From Sipunculus nudus (Eukaryota > Annelida > Sipuncula > Golfingiida > Sipunculidae), in assembly GCA_026874595.1 (NCBI GenBank), contig CM049314.1, positions 2,317,318-2,381,317 on the forward strand: a DNA stretch of 64,000 bases, given 5' to 3'. Below the pieces are notes generated by a model. The model had not been told where the DNA came from. It saw nothing but the letters and a program-made list of their open reading frames with translations, and did no database searches. Every line of letters starts with the position of its first letter. The stretch's first letter is position 1. Position numbers and translations under genes: made by a program. This document shows, piece by piece, positions 12,526 through 22,279 of this stretch.

Positions 12526-13771
12526 CACATATATATATACCTTTTTCAGCGTCTGTGAATGGCATATATAACTTTATATATATAGATATATATGTATATA
12601 TATACATATATATATACATATATATAGGCCTATATATAATAATTATATATATATATATACTTAATCAGAGTTCATATAATTATAATATTTTAGAAAATAA
12701 GTTATTTTGTGGATTCTAAGCAAGGTTAAGATATAACATTTTTTATTAAATAGATCCAAAGCCTTTAATTTTATTTATAAATATATTTAGTTTGCAATAT
12801 TATAATATTATTCTCTGAAAAGTGGGGGGATGATTACATTGATCATCCCCCCTTGCAAAAAACTGGGGGGTATATATACCCCCCATCCCTTCCTATATTG
12901 ACGCCCCTGAATAAACATACAGATTCAACGTTACAGGCTGTGCAGCTACCGCGGTATTAGGGGCATTTTCGTTCGACTGTGACGGGCTACGCTAATAAAA
13001 GACACTGGTTAGCGAGTGCACACGAGTCGAGGCCAGAAAAGGGCCAGCTAACTCACATGGCGCCTTTGGGCCGTGTGCCTGGTTAGCGCAATTCAATAAA
13101 GCTGGTGTTCTGCTTGGCTCGTCGGTCTCGATCCAGGCACTGTGCTGAATATTGCGTTGTTTGTAAAAACCATGCCACATCCAATTTGTATACACAATCC
13201 TTACCAGACGAATGAAGTACACACACACACACTCTGTCACACACACACACACACATATATTTATATACATAGGCGTGGGAACATCTTTTAAGTTGGAGGG
13301 GGGGGGGGGGCAAATATATAACATCGGCCGAAGGACCATGGTTCTCCGGGAGGTTCGAGGGTGTTGAGGGGAAAATGGTATACTATTCCATCTTCTGAAA
13401 CAAACGATCAATGTCTGTAATTGATTTAATGAAACAGTTATATAAGGCCAACAAATCATGGGGGGGGGGACGAATCTATACTCTTGCCCCACGCCTGTGA
13501 TTTATATATAAGCCTTATACTGCGGCGTGCCGATACGGTAAATCGCTGTAAGCATGTGTTGAGCGCACAGACACAAGGCCCCCTGCTTTAAAGTTAATGG
13601 CCCGAATTAACGACTGCTACGAACAATTTGGTTTGTTTATTCAACTGTCTGTTTATACAGCGTCAGTGAGTAACATATAGACAGGTTAAGCTGACGTCAG
13701 AGCGCGGTGCTCTCTCTGTCCTTTCTAGGTACTGACACTTACCTCATGGTATCGGAAGTTGCTCTGCGCAT
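4578..13771 (-). CDS. Monocarboxylate transporter-like (SLC16/MCT family) gene, 5 coding exons
   Basis: Joining 13771-13743, 8354-8134, 7458-7315, 6724-5927 and 4777-4578 (minus strand) gives 1392 nt: 463 codons plus TAG with all phases matching (2/1, 1/2, 1/2, 1/2). The protein is a 12-helix major facilitator carrier of the SLC16 type at about the usual family length. The N-terminal helix carries the MCT signature DGGYGW (residues 26-31). The second signature, [10 protein letters not shown] (148-157), opens helix 5. A hydrophilic loop rich in S, K and E (about 210-245) separates the two six-helix halves. The C-terminal half ends GPPAAGWLYD (393-402) and a charged cytoplasmic tail rich in E and D. 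SLC16 proteins sit in the plasma membrane and move monocarboxylates, aromatic amino acids, thyroid hormone or other solutes. The substrate cannot be told here. The lysine of helix 1 and the Asp/Arg pair of helix 8 used by proton-linked MCT1-4 are absent (the aligned helix 8 has N299 and K303), so lactate/proton transport is doubtful. An orphan MCT subtype is more likely. Confidence 0.9.
4838..4893. repeat. (AT)n microsatellite in MCT intron 4
   Basis: About 55 bp of uninterrupted AT dinucleotides. Frames through it give Ile-Tyr strings only. Confidence 0.95.
5394..5702. mobile_element. Inverted-repeat element (MITE) in MCT intron 4
   Basis: The left end (GGCCAAAAAAATAAAAGG then GGTTCTCAGGCAC) and the right end (GTGCCTGAGAACC then TTTTATTTTTTTTGGCC) are near-perfect inverted repeats of about 35 bp around a ~235-bp centre. 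There is no transposase. The size and structure fit a non-autonomous DNA transposon; the superfamily is not assigned. Confidence 0.75.
5927..6724 (-). CDS. MCT-like gene, coding exon 4 (helices 4-11)
   Basis: This is the large central exon (798 nt), as in many SLC16 genes. It starts at acceptor ACGGAAG|GG with a poor pyrimidine tract and ends GCCGCCG|GTAAGT. It encodes the second MCT signature, the central charged loop ([10 protein letters not shown] region) and helices 7-11 up to GPPAA. It has no internal stop. Confidence 0.92.
7315..7458 (-). CDS. MCT-like gene, coding exon 3 (helices 3-4)
   Basis: Acceptor TTTACAG|GA and donor ATGG|GTAAGT bound 144 nt. The segment reads [17 protein letters not shown] near its start and ends NGILMG, joining to LGFGLVYVP in exon 4, which matches the usual MCT helix 3-4 region. 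The acceptor and first exon bases are also present twice more in the tandem repeat just upstream (7551 and 7658). Confidence 0.9.
7446..7683. repeat. Degenerate tandem repeat overlapping MCT exon 3 acceptor
   Basis: Copies of GGTCCTGTAAATAAACGGAA and related sequence recur at about 7455, 7511, 7549, 7600 and 7656. Three copies keep the exact complement of the splice acceptor and first exon bases (TTTACAGGACC on the minus strand). Only the copy at 7459/7458 leads into open coding sequence. Confidence 0.8.
8134..8354 (-). CDS. MCT-like gene, coding exon 2 (helix 1 and start of helix 2)
   Basis: Acceptor ...ACGACAG|G follows a T-rich tract (8361-8370 region). The exon has 221 nt and carries [11 protein letters not shown], the family hallmark. 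The donor ACAG|GTTCGA is a GT site with a weak consensus, but the phase fits exon 3 exactly. A second AG (CGACAG, 8340s) lies inside the exon and would shorten it by a few codons. Confidence 0.88.
8355..8989. other. Intron sequence, no feature seen
   Basis: AT-rich intron 1 sequence of the MCT-like gene. I see no further exon or mobile element. Confidence 0.5.
8990..10340. repeat. ~143-bp tandem array with nuclear-receptor-like motifs
   Basis: A block containing CTGTGACCTTGACCTTTGAC or close variants recurs at about 9002, 9147, 9291, 9430, 9581, 9723, 9856, 10000 and 10145, that is nine copies at 133-151 bp spacing. Alternate copies are more alike (a dimer of about 287 bp: one type with CCCCTATTGGCAGGT, the other with TTTAGTG..GTCATAT). 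The array ends in a short (ACAG)n run at 10294-10324. TGACCTTTGACC, two half sites spaced by one base, is exact at 9586, 10008 and 10153 and has one mismatch in several other copies. Confidence 0.9.
10440..12180. repeat. Degenerate repeat cluster (CGCAGTGACC / GTCCGGACGG type)
   Basis: Blocks such as GGTCGCAGTGACCTACTTTC, AGGTTTCCAAGGAGA, GACCTCCCTGGAT and CGGTTACAGTTTGTGCCC recur about six times with 200-350 bp spacing and much divergence. CGGACGGAC strings appear at 10760-10790 and 12068-12110, and AACTCAGTTGACTTACAGTC at 10797 resembles the ends of the dispersed repeat at 40727. No coding frame is supported. Confidence 0.75.
12484..12660. repeat. (TA)n-rich microsatellite cluster
   Basis: Several AT dinucleotide runs broken by short unique pieces. 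The 102-codon frame across it is an Ile/Tyr artefact. Confidence 0.95.
12824..12884. repeat. Two adjacent G/C-capped palindromes
   Basis: GGGGGGATGAT at 12824 pairs with ATCATCCCCCC ending 12852. Twelve bases later GGGGGGTATATATACCCCCC (12865-12884) is a perfect 20-bp palindrome. Both could form hairpins. The flanks (CGCCCCTGA at 12902) suggest an old short mobile element. Confidence 0.85.
13216..13258. repeat. (CA)n microsatellite
   Basis: Two short CA/AC runs separated by CTCTGT, ending in TATATTTATA. Confidence 0.9.
13271..13496. mobile_element. Possible short inverted-repeat element
   Basis: AGGCGTGGGAAC at the left and GCCCCACGCCT at the right form imperfect inverted ends of about 10 bp around ~205 bp containing G runs (13302, 13460). 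Short ends make the call tentative. Confidence 0.4.
13743..13771 (-). CDS. MCT-like gene, coding exon 1
   Basis: ATG at 13771-13769 opens a nine-codon segment (MRRATSDTM) plus two bases, followed by the strong donor GTAAGT (13742-13737). The two carried bases AG plus the first G of exon 2 make an Arg codon, keeping the DGGYGW frame open, so the join is supported by phase as well as splice sites. A second in-frame ATG (codon 9) is possible. The 5' UTR and promoter should lie between about 13772 and 14200; I see no clear TATA box. The 5.4-kb intron that follows is filled with repeats. Confidence 0.7.
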
Positions 13772-13889
13772 GCCCTGACAAACAGTTCCGTTAGATGTAA
13801 TTGCTGAGTGAGTGGCAATCTGGCAAATGTATTCTGATTTTCAAATGTGATGTTATATTGCAAATTATGACAAAATCTTGTGAGGTACG

Positions 13890-14459
13890 AAAATCTTCAT
13901 GTTAAAGGGACAGTCTCGTCCCCGGGACTGGGGCTTAACGTCCTCCGACGCTATTGCCCAGTCAGGGAGCTGGCTATATTTAGAATACGACTTAAGCAAG
14001 CCAGCACCAGTGACAGTAGCTGAAGTTACAGCACTGGCGGTATCAGTGGGAAACTATGACGCGTTCTACGCATGCGGGGTTCGGGCGTTTCCTTGGTTAC
14101 GAAGAACGCGATCTGTTCGTTGACAGGGTCTGTCACTTGTCGTGTTGCTGATGGCGGCCAGCAATTAACCCCTGGCCATCTTGTAGTCATTAAAAAATGA
14201 ATCCATGGAAGTTCAAGACTCCTGTATCCAGCACTGCTAATCCAACTGTGTCAAAGAATTACCTTTTCACTTATATTTATCAGCCAAACCGACTTCGTCA
14301 GTGGCCGATCTGTCAGTTCTGCGTGCACTTATAGGCTGGCTGTCACGACTACGGGGGCCTATATAAAGGCCCTATATTAACATTAACCTTATACTGGTCT
14401 ACTCCTTTGGTGCATTTATCTCTGTTCCCCTTTTGGTTGAAAATATACTCGGTCCAACA
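13890..14459. other. GC-richer sequence upstream of the MCT gene, no gene read
   Basis: This contains TTAAAGGGACAGTCTCGTCC at 13902; a related reversed string (GAGACGATCCCTTTAA) occurs near 20677, so it is probably repeat-derived. The 74-codon frame at 13899-14123 lacks splice or domain support. The MCT promoter may lie in 13772-14200. Confidence 0.4.
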
Positions 14460-15509
14460 TTAACTGCGATCGCGAAGAGATGTCTCAGAAAATCTAACTA
14501 GTTCACTACCATGCAAGTGACAGAATTCAGAACTGCCTTTGCGGCAAGAGCCGCAACACCGGTATCCGATCCTGTCGTAGGTGGGGGCTTGTCCGTGCCT
14601 CGCGGAAGGGAAGCTGCGGGCAGTCAAAATGGGCTGAACTAACAAACCTGCTCACCAAAGTCCATTTTGACTACCAGACTGGCTATGCACGAAGCAAAGG
14701 ATCGTGGAAATTATAGAAGAGGGGCAGAAGAGACACCAATATGGAAGTGGGCCCTTGAACTATTCTGTAGTAGGCCTATTCATATTTAAAATCAACATAA
14801 GCCTATTATCTTGGTTATGTAACATAGGTAAACAAATATTTTTTAAAAATTATATTCAGTGTAAAAAATTGTGACAGTTTAGCTCGACTTTATCAATAAA
14901 ATAATAATAATAATAATAATAATGATGATGATCTAATGCCGACTCATGGTCCATATACAGGAAAAATGAGAGAAATGAGGATAAGAAATAAAAGAACCAT
15001 AGAACAGCAAAATTATTAACAAGAGTTAGGCTAAAAGTGACTTATAATCTTCATAACAAACGTCAACAACAATAATGCTTAGGTTTATTCAATTTCTGTT
15101 TTAATAATTCAGTATCGATGTATGGAAAAAAGACATTCAAGAAATGTAGAGCTTATAATGTAAAATGTAATAAAATAATGTAAAGTTAAGTCAGAACATA
15201 AATATGGTACTAAGGTTTAGTCAATTCGTGTTTAAATAAATCAGTATTGATGCACAAAAAGACAATTTATTCAAGAAATATTGAGCTTAACATGCAAAAC
15301 ATATCACAAGTATTCAGCAAGATCATATATTAATATTGTAATCATCATATCTGGCAAAATTAGAATGGCTGTAATTTCAAGTAAACATCAGTTAAGGCAG
15401 CAGGATTTAAAAAAAAATCTTTATTCAGTATAACTACACACATCAGAACAAATGAATATATATATATATAAATATATATAGAACTGGTATACACAGAAAA
15501 ATTGGTTCA
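14460..15509. other. No gene confirmed; one start-codon/donor pair
   Basis: On the minus strand an ATGGACTTTG|GTGAGCAGG string near 14665 looks like a short first exon, but its phase does not fit the MCT gene and no partner exon was found. A 61-codon minus frame (14645-14460) has no recognisable domain. The rest is AT-rich with an (AAT)n run at 14898-14925. Confidence 0.35.
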
Positions 15510-15585
15510 CTGGCGCTGCCGGTGGGAATCGAACCCGTGATCTTCAGATTTCTTGTCGGCTGATTTAACCACTAAGCTACGCCAG
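15510..15585 (-). repeat. tRNA-derived short repeat (SINE-like head)
   Basis: The minus strand shows an acceptor-like stem CTGGCGT / GCGCCAG, a box A region TAGCTTAGTGG and a box B GGTTCGATTCCC. The D and T arms do not pair well and no clean anticodon loop fits, so a working tRNA is unlikely. AT-rich tails on both sides fit a SINE or tRNA pseudogene. Confidence 0.65.
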
Positions 15586-15589
15586 ATCC

Positions 15590-16117
15590 CCAAATAAATA
15601 TATGTATATTTATATTTGGGGTGTAACAATGCCTTGACCGATGCATTTAAGTGAAGCCCTTGATTATATTGTACTAGATTATTAACCTCTGAATCAAATC
15701 ATTTTGATTTTTTTTCCTGTCATTTCAAAAATCCTCTGTGAGTTCTCAAATGCGACAGAGCAGTTAGGATGCTGAAGCTCTTGAACGGATGTAGGCCTAT
15801 GTCATAAATCTGCTTTAAATGTTTGCAAGTTGACCACTCCACTAGCCAAACACATACATGGCGGTGACAAACAGAGGGAGAGATACATTTTTTTTTATTC
15901 CCCGAAATTTACCAACATCCATCTTGGTAATTTTTTTTTTAACAAATGAAAATATTAAATAAGAACTGAATTGAGAAGTGAATTGAAGATAAGTGGTGTG
16001 CCTATTAATCAATTAAATTTATGATTAGTGGTTTTCTTTCAAAATTGATTAAATCAATTGCATTTTTGCATTATCAATTTAAATCATCAATTATGATTTT
16101 AAGATCAATTCCTACCA

Positions 16118-16166
<49 letters not shown>

Positions 16167-16941
16167 TGACAAGATGGGCGGCGGGGGTCCGTGAATAATT
16201 ACCTGTTTTTTTTCAATGCTTTCACCAAACTTTCCTGGAGCATATATTTGTGTGTGTGTGTGCGAGCTCCCATAGCTTAACCAATGGACCATTGCAACTT
16301 TGATACAATGATGATGATAAGCCAAGGAAAACATCTGACAGACAGTCTTTGAGTTGGCAAGAGTGAAGATGTGGTGTACTCTGTGTTCAACAGACAACAA
16401 GGATCAGGTCCGTATCTTTAAATAAGGAAAAACAGAGAAACATTTATGGAAAAAGCAAAGACGTAATAATTTTGAAAGAGTCAGTTATTTTAAAGATGCT
16501 GGCTATTAAAAAAATTGTGATAATTTGCTAGGGTCAACTGACTTCTCCACTCAGACATTGAGACCTTTGAGTGGCAGAATACCTATAGAAGCTGAGGTAG
16601 TGAAAACGCAGTATGGGGACATGTGGCTCTGACATTCTTTATATGACAGGTGATCACATTTAATATTTTGAACTGAAGTCATTATCCAATCAATGTGCTC
16701 TTTCTCCTGCAGTATAACTGTGCCAGACACTGATCTGTTGGCTTTGACTTTGAAACAATGTCTTTTATAATAAATGTGGAATCTCCAGGGAGGGGTTTGG
16801 GCTTCAAGTCAATTCTCTACACTGAATAACACCCTCCTCCAAAATGTAAGCTACCCGGCCTTGCACATACAAGTATTTCTTTGACAACAGGAATGGAACA
16901 GCTATCCAGGTGGATGCTACTTTGCTGTTTCTGAGCCTCAG
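15590..16941. other. No gene; AT microsatellite at 16120-16165
   Basis: AT-rich sequence. 15950-16110 is rich in ATTGATT/AATCAAT alternations, like the termini of the hAT-like element at 49692. A (TA)n run follows at about 16120-16165. The minus-strand exon-like piece starting at 16942 reads into this region and reaches a stop near 16816. Confidence 0.5.
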
Positions 16942-16942
16942 C
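16816..16942 (-). pseudogene. Exon-like piece, possible 3' end
   Basis: On the minus strand, acceptor TGATTGCAG is followed by an open frame of about 41 codons (AEAQKQQSSIHLDS... ending TAG). When joined to the piece at 17237 in that piece's own frame, translation stops at once, so this is either 3' UTR or a broken exon. Confidence 0.3.
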
Positions 16943-17236
16943 CTGCAATCATTAAAAGTAAACAAGTTTTAAACAAATGTGATCTGTTGTATACATAGTC
17001 AAAATATATTCCTTAGTATAGATTCAAACTTATTTTTGTATACAAAAATCTGTACCCTATGGTGATGCCATTTATAAATAAATAAAATTTTAAATATAAA
17101 TTCTAGAGTACAGTCAATACTAAAAAAACATGGAATTAAAACAACTAAAATTCAAATGTTAAATGATATCCACCACAATCTATTTTAACCTTTAACAATG
17201 TTCCAACAGAAACAGCCAAAATCAAATAAAGCATAC

Positions 17237-17334
17237 CTAATATTCCTTGATCTTTGTCCTTGACTTGCTCACCGCGATTGTGCTCATTCTGGTCAATAGC
17301 AGCTGGGACATTCCTTAGGGTATATCCCCTGTAG
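17237..17334 (-). pseudogene. Exon-like piece of an unrecognised, perhaps transposase-derived gene
   Basis: Bounded by AATGCAG| and TTAG|GTATGC on the minus strand. One frame is open throughout and reads YRGYTLRNVPAAIDQNEHNR. From memory this is like the R.TL..iD.N.N..R pattern of a large group of uncharacterised, transposase-like proteins common in marine invertebrates; that link is an inference only. Phases do not join cleanly with the neighbouring pieces. Confidence 0.35.
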
Positions 17335-17571
17335 CTGCATTAAAAATTAATGAAAATGAATAAAAAATGAATAGGCAAGAGGGTGCATACTTCCACTGCT
17401 TTATTCAAAGATAGGCCTATCTGTCTGGAAGATTGTATTATAATGTAAGATCACCAGGCCTGAAATCTTGACATCACATCAACTTATGCAGTGCATCATT
17501 CATGCAATATCAACATGATACATATTATTTATTATTCAACACCAGATTATCATATCACATTGTTTCAAATT

Positions 17572-17572
<1 letters not shown>

Positions 17573-17627
<55 letters not shown>
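17573..17627. repeat. (AT)n microsatellite
   Basis: About 54 bp of AT dinucleotides. Confidence 0.95.
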
Positions 17628-17629
<2 letters not shown>

Positions 17630-18061
17630 GGTTTGCTTCATATTCGCAGGTTGAACTTAAGCAATTTCCCATTGTTTCATGAACGTTCCATTTTAAGGTT
17701 TCACAAAACAAAAGACCTATACACAGAGTATTACCTTTATTACATGAATTAATTATATCAAATATTATGTGCACAAAATCTTATTAACAAATTACTGTTT
17801 GTTAATGGCAGACATTATCATTTAAAATATCAATCTGTGAACACACACAGTTTATTTTTCTTCATAATTTCAACCTTTTACTTTTCAACTTTGCCTTCAA
17901 CAATCAGGCCTCTTATTCATGATGGTTTTATATTTGCGATAATTTTCCTTTCACAAATACACAAATATGAAACGAACAGGCAATCACAGTATAATTTAAC
18001 ACTCCCTTTATTTAAAAAAATAAGTTCTCAGGCAAAAATTTCCGGGAAGCTGGGTACTCAC

Positions 18062-18140
18062 CGCAGTTAATGTTTTGATTGGGATTTACTTCTCTGCCAT
18101 ACATCAAACTGGTGTAGGATGTCAGTGTGCACAAGCATGT
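18062..18140 (-). pseudogene. Exon-like piece with HQFDVWQRSKS motif
   Basis: On the minus strand, acceptor TTCTCATTGGTAG| and donor TGCG|GTGAGT bound 79 nt. One frame reads VHTDILHQFDVWQRSKSQSK before a stop. HQFDVWH-like strings are typical, as I recall, of the same transposase-like protein group as the piece at 17237, so the two probably come from one gene. The stop and the phase conflict suggest it is dead or that my boundaries are off. Confidence 0.4.
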
Positions 18141-18705
18141 CTACCAATGAGAAAAGAAGTATTTCACATTCTATTCCAGTGTAACTAATATCATTAAATT
18201 ATTGTAATATCTTGAACGGTACATGTGCATTATACATGACTTAACATCAGGGGGCTAAAACAGTAACTGAACCTACAATTTTGTTTAAAAAGTGGGGTCA
18301 ATGCCTAATATGTACTCTACTATAAATGATGAATCATATCATTTGTATTAGTTATATAGCCTTATAGGAAGAATCAATGTCACTTCTTTACTTATTTTTC
18401 TGGACGGGCTGCGTGACATCATTGACAAAAATACCAAGAACTTAAAAAGCGGATTCACTTTGTTCAAAATAAATGTGGGTTCATAGGCAGCAATGTGCAA
18501 TTTCGTAAAAATAAAAATGAAGGTTCAAAAGTTGATTGTCTATTATATACTGAACCCACATTTTCTTTCATAAAATATGTGGTACCTGAAATATATATAT
18601 AACCACAATTGGTTTTTACTCGAATGTATGGCTTGAAAGTACAATCTTTTCCTTAAATATTGCTAGCATTGCCTGTTAACATATTGCTTGAAAAAGATGT
18701 CTCAC

Positions 18706-18773
18706 CTGGCTGTCGTGTGCAAACTGACGTGCCCATCTTCAACCACAGCCTCAAGAATGGCTGCCTCTCCCAT
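18706..18773 (-). pseudogene. Exon-like piece upstream of the HQFDVW piece
   Basis: On the minus strand an open frame from ATG at 18773 reads MGEAAILEAVVEDGHVSLHT and ends at donor GCCAG|GTGAGA. It may be an internal exon, as the frame is open upstream of the ATG. The phase at the donor does not open the HQFDVW frame of the next piece. No function is assigned. Confidence 0.35.
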
Positions 18774-20086
18774 TCTTCTCACACCTCTCCAAGAAACACA
18801 CATTTGTGTGTGTGACATTTTTTTCATAAAAACTTCTGTTCCTTTTGCTTCTGCATCAGAAGCATATTTGCGTCATTTTTACTGTGGGTTTTCTGCAGAA
18901 ATGTCGAGAACCTGTCAGATTCCGCACAATCTGTTACCCAGCAACAGATGTTTACCGGAAACTTGTTATGGGTTCATAACTGAAATGAGATTTCAGTTAT
19001 GGGGATCCTCTTATGGAAAAGCGTAGCAGGGGTATATTGGGATATTTGCAAAATAAACAGAGAAAATGGAGGCAATGTAGCAAATTTCTTACCAATAATG
19101 GCTAATAAACTGTTCTGGAGTAAAAATAAATTATGTAGAAGTGCCCTTATAAGGAAATTGTTAAGATTTCAACTCCTGTGGTTTTTTCTTAGCCTGCCAT
19201 GCGGTCATGTTTATCTTTTGTCACATGACCCTGTCCTTGACCTTATTGATATGAGAAAAGTTGTCCTCTGATTATTGTTCCAAATAAATTATGGTAAATA
19301 TTGTTTCCATAACTTCCATAGGCAAATTTGTTAAAACCTTAAATGATATAGCCATAAACTTATAAAGGACTTATTGAAGCCATATATTATCATTTACTCA
19401 TAAGTATTATTCATGAAATAAGATTTTTTTAATAGATTTATTAGCAATAAATTACTCTGGTACACCAGAGGTCAGGTCACAGGTCAGGTCATGGGTGACC
19501 AGAGTTCATGTCTCAGCAACATGGCTGTGTCAGTGATGGTCTTCTGCTCTTCTCTTCATGATAAAATGCTGTTATATCATATATAACATAAACAGGAGAC
19601 TCCACATGTATGGAAACTGATATATAAAGGATATATAGGTAGAGTGAACATAGTTTAAGCTGCATCTTATTCTTAATTACTCTTTTATTCTTTCCTTCTG
19701 ATACATCAGAAGGACCGCTACGATATTTCGTAAGAACATACTCAAGGCTGAGTATGGAGCCCGGGTCACCTGGTGTGTAATTCTCAGCCTTGCACCAAGG
19801 CAAACCGGAAACGTCCTTTCGCACCTCCTTTGAATGTGCGACTTAAACCTTGGACGTCTAAATATAGATGGCGGAAACTTGAAAGCAACCCGTGGATCAC
19901 TGAAACCCATGTAATATTTTAGACCTAAAATGTCATTATCGACGTGACCTAAATATCAGATATAAAAAGATTAAAAAGAATATATAATATATCATACAGC
20001 CTGAATTAAACATGCAATATATCGTTGCAATGTAAAGGGATATTGATATTTGGTCACTCTCTCTCGGTCTCAATCTCTCCCTGCCT

Positions 20087-20153
<67 letters not shown>

Positions 20154-20845
20154 TATATATATATACACACACACATTTATTTATTAATTTATTAATGCCT
20201 ATATATTATTATAATTTTATTTTCAATCATCGCACTTATCTCCTTAAAAGTCACTAACTAAAGGTAAAATTTGTACATTTAGCAATTATATTTAATATAA
20301 CAGGTAATATAAAAAAGTTATAAAGTACTCAAAATTGTTGTTTGAAATAATATATATATATATTTATATGTGTGTGTGTGTAATACATTTTGCTGATAAT
20401 GGCCTACCATACAGGAGCGTTTATAATTGTAAGACAAAATTTTACATAGGAACACTAGGGCAATGTGATATTTTATTTTTACAATACATTTGGACAAAGC
20501 AATGGGTTCAGCGGTGTACAAACATCATGAAACTTGGTAACACAGTACTGACGTCCAGCATGTTATCTCATCTGATTCATCCGTCATCCGCTTCCGACAT
20601 CCGGGTTTTAGCCAATTACTAGTTTGAAAAACGAGTACTGCGCCATCTGGGGACTGTCTTAGGCAGGCCAGCGCGAGACGATCCCTTTAAAGGGGCTATT
20701 TTGGGAGACTGTCAGAAAGTGATACCAAATATATCAAGTATATAAGTTTCTCGGCATATAATGTTACATTCAGTAATTAGTAATTTTAGACTTTATATGT
20801 TTATCATACCCTCTGCAATATTAATAAAGATGGCTGTACTACTGG
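18774..20845. other. No gene; (CT)n/(TA)n at 20083-20165
   Basis: Mixed AT-rich sequence. A (CT)n run followed by (AT)n and CACACA lies at 20083-20165, with a second short TA/GT run near 20350-20380. Reading frames up to 112 codons (18688-19026) lack domains and are not called. Confidence 0.5.
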
Positions 20846-21037
20846 TATGTGCATACATCATGTATAAGAAACACGTGTTATGTTTGTCTTTTATTTATGT
20901 AAATTACATTTCTTCCAGATTTCTATGGATCGAAGGGGGTTACTTTATCACGTCGTTTTGTGTATTTTTATGTGGTAGCGGTATTACCATAATGTCGACA
21001 TGTTAACTCTAACCTTCAAGTTTAGTGTGTACGCAAA

Positions 21038-21148
21038 ATGGCAGCCCCCATGAGCGGTTCTGAGAAACAGGAAGAACTAAATCTACAAGGGTTCGATGAG
21101 GGCGCGGAAGGCGACACGACAGTACGCCCAAGACAGCGTCCAGGGAGG
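21038..21148 (+). CDS. Exon-like ORF, copy 1 of 4 (37 codons)
   Basis: ATG in the context GCAAAATGG opens MAAPMSGSEKQEELNLQGFD, followed by an acidic stretch (EGAEGD) and an Arg/Pro tail (RPRQRPGR), then donor GGGAGG|GTAGGG in phase 0. Upstream sequence is AT-rich, and the GC-rich codon composition stands out. It looks like a first coding exon of an unknown gene repeated by the tandem duplication. The downstream exon is not certain. It could also be a repeat-borne ORF without function. Confidence 0.45.
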
Positions 21149-22168
21149 GTAGGGGGGTCTAACGGGGTCTATCTGTATAGAGATGGATGGCAAATTTTCA
21201 GATTATATTAATAGTAGGATTTTATGTCCAGAGAGTCAATTATAATAACCGAACAGTCTACTTCCTATTCACGTGTTAATAAATAATTATTTCAAAATGT
21301 TTTGGCCTTATTTCCACCTGCTTCTTATCAAGAGAAATATACAGATAACACACTAGGATACGGTGGCTCGTATAGGACATGCACAACATTATTTTTATCT
21401 CGTTCCAAAGCGATAGTATCCCGTTCTCACGCGTTAGTATCTCGTGGCCACACGATAATTATTGTGTGGGACGAGATAAATGTAGAAAAACAATAAGTAA
21501 GACCTACATCTTAAATCCCTAAGTCATGTTTCTCTTCACTTGATGAAGACTATGGTCAACTATTTGCATGAATTTGGAGCGAGCTTATAATATACTGAGA
21601 CTTTAAATGATGCAACCGGGACTCGTACAACCCTCATGGGCCATGTTTGATCAGAGAATGTGTGAGCAGGGAAAGGGGGGGGGGGGGGTAGTTTGGATGG
21701 AATACATATATTTTCATAATATGAATTACATAACTGAAGTATTATTGTGGAAAGATAGATGTAAATGGAAAATTTTTCATATAAAGGTCTCCTTAAAAAG
21801 TGATGGGTGTATGTCTCTTTGCCCCCCCCCCCCCAAGTCGTAATGAAGTGGCAAGGCTGACACCTTTTGTTGCAAGCTTCTTCCTTATGACATAACACAA
21901 ACCGACATGTTGTTTTCCCATGTTGTTGAACCAACGCAATGAAATGTTGAACCAACGCAATGAAAACTCCCGAAATATGTGCATACATCATGTATAAGAA
22001 ACACGTGTTATGTTTGTCTTTTATTTATGTAAATTACATTTCTTCCATATTTCTATGGATCGAAGGGGGTTACTTTATCACGTCGTTTTGTGTATTTTTA
22101 TGTGGTAGCGGTATTACCATAATGTCGACATGTTAAACTCTAACCTTCAAGTTTAGTGTGTACGCAAA

Positions 22169-22279
22169 ATGGCAGCCCCCATGAGCGGTTTCGAGAAACA
22201 GGAAGAACTAAATCTACAAGGGTTCGATGAGGGCGCGGAAGGCGACACGACAGTACGCCCAAGACAGCGCCCAGGGAGG
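22169..22279 (+). CDS. Exon-like ORF, copy 2 of 4
   Basis: Same as the ORF at 21038, with one residue change (Ser to Phe at codon 8, TCT to TTC) and a silent-type CGT to CGC change near the end. The donor GTAGGG is kept. Confidence 0.4.

Noticed and set aside
12411-12719. Open frames of alternating Ile/Tyr (also at 4793, 17491, 27009, 35526)
   Set aside because: They come from (AT)n microsatellites in an open frame.
13899-14123. 74-codon plus frame upstream of the MCT gene
   Set aside because: It overlaps a repeat-like TTAAAGGGACAGTCTCG sequence and shows no domain or splice context.
14650-14680. Alternative MCT first exon (ATGGACTTTG with GTGAGC donor)
   Set aside because: It ends in phase 1, while MCT exon 2 needs phase 2.
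15510-15585. Functional tRNA gene on the minus strand
   Set aside because: Acceptor stem and box B look good, but D and T arms and anticodon arm do not fold; better as a SINE head or pseudogene.
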